Assembly: GCA_964415255.1 (NCBI GenBank)
Contig: CAYQAC010000186.1
Location: 1 to 9,584, forward strand
DNA from: JAHBVY01 sp964415255
Lineage (GTDB): Bacteria > Myxococcota_A > Polyangia > Polyangiales > Polyangiaceae
Direction of reading: 5' to 3'
DNA: 9,584 bases
Positions 1 to 5,442 of this stretch are shown piece after piece (within the stretch, counting starts at the first letter, position 1; every line of letters begins with the position of its first letter). The notes under the pieces were generated by a model that saw nothing but the letters and a program-made list of their open reading frames with translations, was not told the DNA's origin and made no database searches. The position numbers and the translations under genes were made by a program.

Positions 1-364
1 GCACCTGGCGCTTCAGCTCGCGCAGGAGCTGGCGGATGACGCGCGTGAGGTCGGCTTCGCGCGCCACGGTCGGGCGCGAGAATCGGTACGCACCCGCGAG
101 CACCACCGACTCGCCGGGGACCGGGACGCCGGCCGCGTCGAGGTTCTGAAGCTCGACGTCGACGACGCCCACCGCGTGGGGTGGCGTGCGGAGGTCGACG
201 ACTCGGAGCCCGGCCTCGTCACGGACGGACAGCGCCACAACGGGCACGCCGCCGAACAGGATCCGGAGCCGGTCGGCGAGGTCGGTTCCGACGAGGCGTA
301 CGAAATCGCCACCGCTCGAAGGACCGGCTGCGGGCTCCACGGAGCTGAGCGTCGGAAGGGCCAC
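1..364 (-). CDS. IPT/TIG-domain protein, probable phage tail/structural protein (partial, runs off left edge)
   Basis: This frame is open from a GTG at 364 to the window edge, 121 codons, with no ATG available after the in-frame stop just upstream. Residues about 4-96 read as an immunoglobulin-like IPT/TIG domain: an opening PTLSSVEPAAGPSSGGD, a G-T-D turn, a FGGVPV strand and a closing SVVLAGAYRF strand. After it comes a charged helical stretch (about 100-121, ADLTRVIRQLLRELKRQV) that could begin a second domain such as a tail terminator; that part is a guess. The gene follows the tail-completion gene (stop at 415) by about 50 bases on the same strand. TIG domains occur in phage tail and adhesion proteins and in many bacterial surface proteins, so the exact role is open. 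No good ribosome-binding site sits directly before the GTG. Confidence 0.6.
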   Translation of the reverse strand, partial: MALPTLSSVEPAAGPSSGGDFVRLVGTDLADRLRILFGGVPVVALSVRDEAGLRVVDLRTPPHAVGVVDVELQNLDAAGVPVPGESVVLAGAYRFSRPTVAREADLTRVIRQLLRELKRQV

Positions 365-391
365 GCGGAGGCAAAGCCACGGGACCCGGTG

Positions 392-405
392 GTCAGGGGA
401 CGCGC
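392..405. repeat. 14-bp direct repeat, copy A
   Basis: GTCAGGGGACGCGC occurs here and again, identically and in the same orientation, at 2460-2473. Both copies lie in the short non-coding space just 5' of a leftward phage gene (the TIG-domain gene and the neck gene). Its 12-base core, CAGGGGACGCGC, also occurs at 2262-2273 inside the neck gene. It could be a phage regulatory or recombination site, or coincidence in GC-rich sequence. Confidence 0.3.
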
Positions 406-424
406 CCCTTCACATCAAGGCGCG
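401..424. other. Imperfect hairpin spanning the end of the tail-completion gene
   Basis: CGCGCC(CC)TT at 401-410 pairs with AAGGCGCG at 417-424 around a short loop, leaving a two-base bulge. It covers the stop codon of the tail-completion gene at 415-417 and the start of the spacer to the next gene. There is no T-run, so it may be an mRNA processing or attenuation structure or simply chance in GC-rich DNA. Confidence 0.2.
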
Positions 425-1005
425 AGGCCAAGTTCCCTGGCGACGCGCTCGAGGAAGCGCCTGCTCGCGCCCTCGCGGAACTTGTCGAAAGCGGGCCGGA
501 GGAAGGGCCGGGCCGGGACCTGCACGACGATGACGCCGCGCCCGCTACCACCCGTGGGCTCCTTGCCGGCTTGCCGCAGCAGCGCGAACAGGAAGCGGCG
601 CATCTTTGGCGTGATGGGGATGATGACCGGCGGCCCGCCGAACTCGTTGAGCTTGGCGATGTCGACCATCGAGGCGCCGTCCTTCGAGCGTGCGGAGCGC
701 GAGACGCCGATGAAGGCCTCGTCGCCCTGCACGATCACGGTGATGGAGTTGCGGAGGTCGCCGCGGACGATGAGCGCCTTGCTCCCGCCGAACCCCTCGA
801 GCTGGCGGGCGGCGATGGTGAGCGGCGACGGCGGCTTCAGAGGCTCGCCGCCCGGCGACTGGCTCGTGAGCCCCTGGACGATCTGGTTGCGCAGGGCGTG
901 GGCCTCCTGGCGCACGGCGGTTCCGATCGCCGCCTGCAGGCGCTGTGGCGCAGCGGTGAGGAGCCGACGCGCCCGTGCCCAGTCTCCCGTGCGCGAGACC
1001 GCCAT
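415..1005 (-). CDS. Phage tail-completion / virion morphogenesis protein (HK97 gp10 / Mu gpG-like)
   Basis: A 196-residue protein with the pattern of the HK97-gp10-like and phage virion morphogenesis families, which act at the head-tail junction or complete the tail during assembly. It has a helical N-terminal third, then RGDLRNSI at 81-88 (families in this group have a similar 'G-L-x-x-S-I' element before a beta strand), NEFGGPP at 120-126 (compare the usual H-E-F/Q-G element) and the C-terminal PARPFLRPAFDKF at 164-176, the most recognisable signature. The ATG at 1005 has an AGAGGTG ribosome-binding site about 4 bases upstream and lies 3 bases after the stop of the HExxH protein gene, so the two are probably co-translated. 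The length is within the family's range. Which of the two related families it belongs to cannot be settled by eye. Confidence 0.78.
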   Translation of the reverse strand: MAVSRTGDWARARRLLTAAPQRLQAAIGTAVRQEAHALRNQIVQGLTSQSPGGEPLKPPSPLTIAARQLEGFGGSKALIVRGDLRNSITVIVQGDEAFIGVSRSARSKDGASMVDIAKLNEFGGPPVIIPITPKMRRFLFALLRQAGKEPTGGSGRGVIVVQVPARPFLRPAFDKFREGASRRFLERVARELGLAP

Positions 1006-1008
1006 CGC

Positions 1009-1647
1009 TCACCTCTGCTTGAAGCGCAGGCGCGGCACGTGCTCGTCGAGCCAGCCGAGCGCCACGTGCGTCGCCTCGTTGATGACCGCGCCCTTCTTCA
1101 CGCTGAGCGCCGAGAGCGCGAGCGACTTGGCCGTGACCTCGACGTCCTCGTCGCGGCAGCCGTAGTCCTTGAGCGCCGAGGCAGTCCGCTGCGCCGAGGG
1201 CGTGGTACCGGTGCGCCAGAACTGCAGCTCGAGGTTCGAGCGGTAGGCCTCGGCCTCCCAGCGGGCGCGCGCGGCGCGGTCCGCGAGGTAGCTGACCTCA
1301 TAGGAGAGCCCCTCGCGATCGTGCTGCACGACGTGCTGGTGCTCGTGCACGCAGATGACGACCTGGAGCCAGAGATCCCAGCCGCCCTTGGGCGAGCCGA
1401 CCTCGAACGGCGTGTAGATGCGCCGGCCGATGGTCGTCGTGAAGTTCTTGAGGAAGCGGTCCTTGCTCTGGATGCCGAGCGCTTCGAGGCCGCGCGCGAC
1501 GAGCTGCATCTCGAGCGCGCTGTTCTTGTTGATGACGCTGGTGCGGAAGTGGTCCTGCATGAAGCGCCAGAACGCCCAGACCTCCTCGGGCTTGATGTCC
1601 TGGAACACTGCGCCGACGACGGGCAGCGACTGGAGGTAACCCTTCAT
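1009..1647 (-). CDS. Putative zinc metalloprotease-like protein in phage operon (HExxH)
   Basis: A 212-residue protein that I do not recognise as a named family. It has a clear zinc-protease-type motif HEHQH at 101-105, in the hydrophobic context LWLQVVICV just before it. A possible third ligand lies about 30 residues on in the segment RARWEAEAY (127-135), the arrangement of gluzincin-type peptidases, where a downstream glutamate completes the zinc site. No signal peptide or membrane segment is obvious. The ATG at 1647 was chosen over an upstream in-frame ATG because AGGAGG lies about 6 bases before it and because it overlaps the stop of the preceding Cys-rich protein gene by 4 bases (ATGA); upstream residues in this frame are arginine-rich shadow sequence. 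Its place among virion genes suggests a structural, maturation or host-directed protease role, which is inference. Proteolytic activity is not shown. Confidence 0.6.
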   Translation of the reverse strand: MKGYLQSLPVVGAVFQDIKPEEVWAFWRFMQDHFRTSVINKNSALEMQLVARGLEALGIQSKDRFLKNFTTTIGRRIYTPFEVGSPKGGWDLWLQVVICVHEHQHVVQHDREGLSYEVSYLADRAARARWEAEAYRSNLELQFWRTGTTPSAQRTASALKDYGCRDEDVEVTAKSLALSALSVKKGAVINEATHVALGWLDEHVPRLRFKQR

Positions 1648-1934
1648 CGCCCACCTCCTGCTGCCGCATCGGCGTCGCTTGCGGGCACGCAGGTGTGCCC
1701 GGTGATGTGACCGTCCTCGGTCGCCTCGTCGACGTACGCGCAGACGAAGGGCGCGCCGCTTCGCTCGCTCACCTCGTCGCAGTCGGCGAGCTCGTGGTAG
1801 CCGCCGTCCGCGTCGCAGATCTCGGCGGTGTTGCTGGTGCAGCGCGTGGCGCCCCGGATGCACCCGTCGATGGGCCGGCAGTGCGCGCCGAGGCAGACCA
1901 CTGCGAGCGCGGTGAGTGCGAGAGCCTTCATCAT
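1644..1934 (-). CDS. Small secreted Cys-rich protein in phage operon
   Basis: A 96-residue protein with an N-terminal Sec-type signal: MMK, then a hydrophobic stretch ALALTALAVVCLGA (about 4-17), with likely cleavage near residue 17. Cys19 follows LGAH, which is not a canonical lipobox, so lipidation is doubtful. The mature part carries seven or so cysteines (Cys19, 25, 32, 40, 52, 65, 82) spaced like the C-x-x-x-x-x-x-C / E-I-C-D-A-D-G / D-C pattern seen in many myxobacterial secreted proteins, probably disulphide-bonded in the periplasm or outside the cell. The tail is Ala/Gly-rich. It begins with an ATGATG whose first ATG overlaps the previous stop (1931-1934) and ends overlapping the next start, so it is embedded in the operon. 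Its job is unknown; envelope binding, lysis or superinfection exclusion are possibilities only. Confidence 0.6.
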   Translation of the reverse strand: MMKALALTALAVVCLGAHCRPIDGCIRGATRCTSNTAEICDADGGYHELADCDEVSERSGAPFVCAYVDEATEDGHITGHTCVPASDADAAAGGGR

Positions 1935-2431
1935 GTTCCGCTCCGTGCGGCTGCGCGGTCCTGGAAGGAGACGAGCAGCAGGTTGCGGCTCGGGCGACGC
2001 CGGTGGAGCCCGAAGCCGATGGGTCGCGCCTCGGTCACGTAGAGACCGGGAGGCGTGCGCACGGCCTGCACGAGCTGGCCGTCGCGCGCGTAGAGCGCGC
2101 CCAGCCTGTCACTCGGGCGAATCAGGGCGTCTCCCGAGGCGGCGTCGACGAGGCCGAGCCGCTCGAGATCCCTGAAGTGGAAGACCAGATCGAAGCTCGA
2201 CCTGGGCGTGTTCCCGGACGTCGCCATGCGCAAGGCTTCAAAAGCCTCCGGCTCCACCTGACAGGGGACGCGCACCGGCGGATGCTCGCGACGAAAGGGC
2301 TCACCAACGCCATCGTCGTTGGTGTCGACGAGGACGGGCTCCTTGAAGTCCTCGTCGTAGTCCGGCGCCATCGCCTGGGTGTCCAAGCGATGCAGCTCCG
2401 CGACGAACGGGAAGATGAGGCGGCCGCGCAT
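1931..2431 (-). CDS. Probable phage neck/head-closure protein, possibly 5'-truncated
   Basis: A 166-residue soluble protein, leftmost neighbour of the cas operon on the opposite strand. I do not recognise a named family with confidence; its size and position between a connector-like gene and a tail-completion gene suggest a head-closure or neck protein. Visible features are an acidic DTNDDGVGEP (36-45), resembling a calcium-binding loop, a central FHFRDLERLGLVD (84-96) and a beta-rich C-terminal half ending in LLLVSFQDR. The ATG at 2431 lacks a good ribosome-binding site. The frame stays open upstream to a TAG at 2480-2482 and reads LTLGAGGFVPR directly into the Met, which looks protein-like, so the true start may have been lost when the cas operon was inserted. 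The stop overlaps the next ATG by 4 bases. Confidence 0.5.
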   Translation of the reverse strand: MRGRLIFPFVAELHRLDTQAMAPDYDEDFKEPVLVDTNDDGVGEPFRREHPPVRVPCQVEPEAFEALRMATSGNTPRSSFDLVFHFRDLERLGLVDAASGDALIRPSDRLGALYARDGQLVQAVRTPPGLYVTEARPIGFGLHRRRPSRNLLLVSFQDRAAARSGT

Positions 2432-2551
2432 GCGGGGGACAAAGCCGCCCGCACCAAGCGTCAGGGGACGCGCGTGGCGCTAAACGTCAGCGGAAACGGC
2501 CGCCGCACGCGGAGCTTGCGGGAAGACGCCCATGCAGGCGAAAATGCAGGG
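2432..2551 (+). promoter_or_regulatory. Divergent intergenic region; presumed cas promoter and left insertion edge
   Basis: These 120 bases separate the leftward neck gene from rightward csb1 and are the only sizeable non-coding space beside the cas operon, so the operon's promoter should lie here. The most AT-rich points are GCTAAACG (2479-2486) and CGAAAATG (2539-2546). No convincing -35/-10 pair, CRISPR repeat or terminator is visible. A weak AGGCG at 2536-2540 precedes the csb1 start. Confidence 0.35.
2460..2473. repeat. 14-bp direct repeat, copy B
   Basis: Identical to the repeat at 392-405 (GTCAGGGGACGCGC, same orientation). This copy lies in the divergent intergenic region, at the presumed left edge of the cas insertion and just 5' of the neck gene. 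A 12-base partial copy lies at 2262-2273. Confidence 0.3.
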
Positions 2552-3835
2552 ATGATCGCCACTTCCGCCTCGCTGACCTACGACGACCTGAAGAAGCTGA
2601 TCGAGGGTGACGCCGTCGCGATCCGTGGCGTGGCGACGCTCGAGCCGGCCGGTGGCCCAGGGGACAAGGTTTTCCCGCCGACCCACGCCATCGAGAAGAC
2701 GAACACGAAGCAGGGCGCCAAGTACGCGTTCGAGACGCGGCGATTGAACGGCGAGAACGTGACCTGCGTGCTCATCGACTCGGTGCAGAGCCAGGCGAAC
2801 CGGATGGAAGAGGCACTGCAGGCGCTGTGGGACGAGAAGAAGATCGCTCTGCCGGTGGTGACCGTGGACTTCTCGAAGCACCCCACGGAGGAGGAAAACG
2901 GCACCAAGAAAGACCTCGCCCCTGAGGTGGGCCGCGTCACCTCGCTCACCGCGCCCCATCGCATCGCGGACGCCCTGCTGCGCGACAGCCTGCTCGATGG
3001 TCAGCTCTTCCGCCTCTCCGACATCGGCAAGTCGTTCACGGACGCGAGCACCAAGAACGCGACGGCGCTCTTCAAGGTGTGCCCGACGGGGCTCGTCTTC
3101 GGGCTGTGGGACAGCACCGGCCCAAAGCGCGGGCTCGGCGCGAAGTTCCAGCGCGCGCTGGTCTCGGAGATCGTAGGCATCAACGCGGCCAAGGGAAGCA
3201 AGACGGGAAGCCGTCTCGATCCGATGAACATCAATAAAGACGCCGCTGTCATCTACAAAGCCGCCGACGCGGACGAGGGCTGGACCGCAGACCCAGCGCG
3301 GGCAGAAATGCAGGACGGCGAGCCGGTGAAGGTCGGCAGCGACAAGAAGGCGGGTAAGCCGTCGGCTGTGAATCACGGCAACATCGCGCCCAGCATTGAT
3401 GAAGTCGCTGGTGGGGTCACCATCGACTATGCGACCCACACCGTGGTGCTCTCGCTCGCGTCGCTGCGACGCCTTGGGTTTTCGGAGGGTGCTGCTGAAG
3501 CTCGAACGGTGCTCGCCGCCCTCGGGCTCCTCGCCGTGCTCGCTTCGGATAGCCGTGGTCACGATCTCCGTTCGCGATGCCTGCTGGTCCCCAAGAAAGG
3601 CTCCGCATTGAAGCTGGAAGCGGTCGGTCGCGACGGGAGCACCACGGAGCTCGTCCTCGACCTCACGGCGGCCACGAAGCTCTACGCAGACGCTGTCGCA
3701 AAGCTGCCCGATGGCGTGAAATTCGAGAAAGGCGCTGGCGAGGCGCTCGTAGCGCTTACGCCGTCGGCGAAGCTTGCCGATCTCGTGAAGAAGAGCCGCG
3801 AGTTGGCGGCGGCGGAGTCCGAGGCTGCGGACTGA
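2552..3835 (+). CDS. csb1: Type I-G Cascade backbone protein Cas7 (Csb1, GSU0053 family)
   Basis: A 427-residue Cas7-family protein that in type I-G coats the crRNA as the repeated backbone of Cascade. Family-typical segments are KVFPPTHA (39-46), YAFETRRLNGENVTCVLIDS (58-77) running into VQSQANRMEEAL (78-89), the APHRIADALLRDS block (134-146) and VFGLWDSTGPKRGLGAKFQR (182-201) followed by ALVSEIVG (202-209), all characteristic of Csb1. A lower-complexity Lys/Gly-rich stretch lies around 250-275. The start at ATG 2552 gives the expected N-terminus (a Leu-x-x-L helix, then DAVAIRG) and the usual family length; the frame is open far upstream but those residues are antisense to phage genes. Its TGA overlaps the csb2 ATG by one base (TGATG), so the two are translationally coupled. 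Its AT-richer codons, such as AACATCAATAAAGAC near 3227, look unlike the flanking phage genes. Confidence 0.93.
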   Translation: MIATSASLTYDDLKKLIEGDAVAIRGVATLEPAGGPGDKVFPPTHAIEKTNTKQGAKYAFETRRLNGENVTCVLIDSVQSQANRMEEALQALWDEKKIALPVVTVDFSKHPTEEENGTKKDLAPEVGRVTSLTAPHRIADALLRDSLLDGQLFRLSDIGKSFTDASTKNATALFKVCPTGLVFGLWDSTGPKRGLGAKFQRALVSEIVGINAAKGSKTGSRLDPMNINKDAAVIYKAADADEGWTADPARAEMQDGEPVKVGSDKKAGKPSAVNHGNIAPSIDEVAGGVTIDYATHTVVLSLASLRRLGFSEGAAEARTVLAALGLLAVLASDSRGHDLRSRCLLVPKKGSALKLEAVGRDGSTTELVLDLTAATKLYADAVAKLPDGVKFEKGAGEALVALTPSAKLADLVKKSRELAAAESEAAD

Positions 3836-5442
3836 TGCTCGCCATTGAGGTCGAACTCCTGACCGGTCGCTACGCCGCGACCGCGCACAACGATCGAGGC
3901 CGCGCCGAGTGGCCGCCGCATCCTGCGCGCTTCTTCTCGGCCCTGGTCGCCGCCCTGCACGACTACGACGACGTGGACGCATCGGAGCGAGCCGCTCTCG
4001 AGTGGCTCGAGAAGCAGGATGCGCCGTCGCTGCGCGTCGATCCCGAGTCGACGGTTGGCAGGCGGCAGGTGCAGGACGTCTACGTTCCGGTCAACGATGT
4101 CACGCTCGGTGGCGATGAGGCGATCCGCGACGCCGAGGACAAGCTGACTGCCGCCACGACACCAGCGGCCAAGAAGAAGGCGCAGGCTGCGCTCGAGAAG
4201 GTTAGGCGGGACGCGGTCACGATCGACCATAAGCCGTCAGACAAGGCACTCAAGACTGCGATCGCGCTCATGCCGGAGCGGCGCACGCGCCAAGTACGCA
4301 CCTTCCCCGTCGTGTTGCCTGAGACGCCCACCTTCGCGTTCCTCTGGCCCGAGGCCGATCCGGCGCCTCATCGCGAAGCGCTCACGCGCCTCTGTGCCCG
4401 CGTAACCCGGCTTGGCCACTCGTCGTCACTCGTCCGGTGCACGATGGTCAAGCAGGACCTGATGCCGACGCTCGTCCCCAGCGACGAGGGTGACGTCGTC
4501 CTGCGCGTCGTCGGCCAGGGCCAGCTCGATCGTCTCGACAAAGCCTTCGAGCACCATCAGGGCGTGCAGAGTCGGGTGCTGCCCGCTCGCCCTCAACGCT
4601 ATGGCCCGGCGTTCAAGAGCACGACACCATCGCAGCAGGCGAAGAGCGCCTTCTCCTCGAACGACTGGGTCATCTTCGAGCGCGTTGGCGGTTCAAGGCC
4701 CGTCGCTTCGCGCGCCACCGACCTCGCCCGTGCGCTGCGCGGTGCGCTCATCGAGGTGCATGGCAACCAGAATCTGCCATCGACGCTCTCGGGCCACACA
4801 GAGAACGGCCCGACGCAGCAGCCGCACGTCGCGTTCGTCCCGCTGCCGTTCGTCGGGCACGAACACGCCGACGGCGCGCTCATGGGCTGCGCGCTGGTAC
4901 TGCCTCGGGAGCTTCCAAGGAGCGATCGTGAGCTCCTGCTGCGCCTCATCGCGAAGTGGGAGAAGGAACGCGCGAACGAACGCGGCAACTTGACGCTCGC
5001 GGGCGGGACGCTGCCGCCGTTCCATGTCCGGCGCGTCGAGGTGTCGGCGAAGGCTGCCCTCGACCCGGCGCGGTGGGCTCGCTCGTCCACGCGCTTCATC
5101 ACGGCCACTCCGCTCGCCCTCGACAAGAACCCTGGCAACCTTCGCAGCAACCTGGACGGCACCGCACGCAGGGCTGCGCTGGAGGCTCAGCAAAGCATCA
5201 GCGACGCCTGCCATCACGTCGTGGGGATCCGCCCCGTCTCGGTGGAGGTCTCCCTCGCACCGTTGCTTCCCGGTGCCCAGCACGTTCGCGACTTCCTGCC
5301 TTGGCCTGGGCGGCCCGGGCGGACGCCGCGCGTGCGTGTGCACGCCGACATCCAGTTCGCGGAGCCGGTGAGAGGTCCGCTGCTCCTCGGCGCGGGGCGC
5401 TATTTCGGCCTCGGGCTCTGCCTGCCGGTGGAGGAGCGATGA
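3835..5442 (+). CDS. csb2: Type I-G Cas5-Cas6 fusion (Csb2, GSU0054 family)
   Basis: A 535-residue Csb2 protein. In type I-G it joins a Cas5-like part, which caps the crRNA 5' end, to a Cas6-like endoribonuclease part that cuts the precursor crRNA. The N-terminus (IEVELLTGRYAAT, then EWPPHPARFFSALVAALHD at 25-43) is the family hallmark of a first RAMP/ferredoxin fold. A conserved HVAFVPLPFVGHEHADGALM (331-350) supplies histidines 331, 342 and 344, candidates for RNA cleavage. The C-terminus has the glycine-rich loop GAGRYFGLGL (519-528) typical of Cas6-type RNA binding. Residues about 97-128 form a Lys/Ala/Glu-rich, probably coiled-coil, insertion. It starts one base inside the csb1 stop and ends with a 4-base overlap (ATGA) with cas3. 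Confidence 0.92.
   Translation: MLAIEVELLTGRYAATAHNDRGRAEWPPHPARFFSALVAALHDYDDVDASERAALEWLEKQDAPSLRVDPESTVGRRQVQDVYVPVNDVTLGGDEAIRDAEDKLTAATTPAAKKKAQAALEKVRRDAVTIDHKPSDKALKTAIALMPERRTRQVRTFPVVLPETPTFAFLWPEADPAPHREALTRLCARVTRLGHSSSLVRCTMVKQDLMPTLVPSDEGDVVLRVVGQGQLDRLDKAFEHHQGVQSRVLPARPQRYGPAFKSTTPSQQAKSAFSSNDWVIFERVGGSRPVASRATDLARALRGALIEVHGNQNLPSTLSGHTENGPTQQPHVAFVPLPFVGHEHADGALMGCALVLPRELPRSDRELLLRLIAKWEKERANERGNLTLAGGTLPPFHVRRVEVSAKAALDPARWARSSTRFITATPLALDKNPGNLRSNLDGTARRAALEAQQSISDACHHVVGIRPVSVEVSLAPLLPGAQHVRDFLPWPGRPGRTPRVRVHADIQFAEPVRGPLLLGAGRYFGLGLCLPVEER

Noticed and set aside
13..312. 99-codon - strand frame rich in Ser, Arg and Pro
   Set aside because: A neighbouring frame of the same strand encodes the TIG-domain protein, with clear beta-strand pattern; this one is a shadow.
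571..1710. Long + strand open frame (379 codons) opposite the phage genes
   Set aside because: Antisense to the tail-completion and HExxH genes; composition is Arg/Ala/Glu-rich shadow sequence with no domain, and the - strand genes have ribosome-binding sites and coupled starts.
1644..1934. Anti-CRISPR protein next to a cas operon
   Set aside because: The small protein has an export signal and many cysteines, which does not fit a cytoplasmic Cas inhibitor; it is also on the far side of the neck gene in a coupled virion operon.
1644..1934. Lipoprotein (signal peptidase II substrate)
   Set aside because: The residues before Cys19 are L-G-A-H, with His at the -1 position, which does not match a lipobox; an ordinary signal peptide is more likely.
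2432..2551. CRISPR array or leader upstream of csb1
   Set aside because: No spaced direct repeat of 25-37 bases occurs; only a single copy of a 14-bp motif is present.
2480..3982. 500-codon - strand open frame
   Set aside because: It lies opposite csb1, which has clear family motifs; the product is Arg/His-rich and has no recognisable features.
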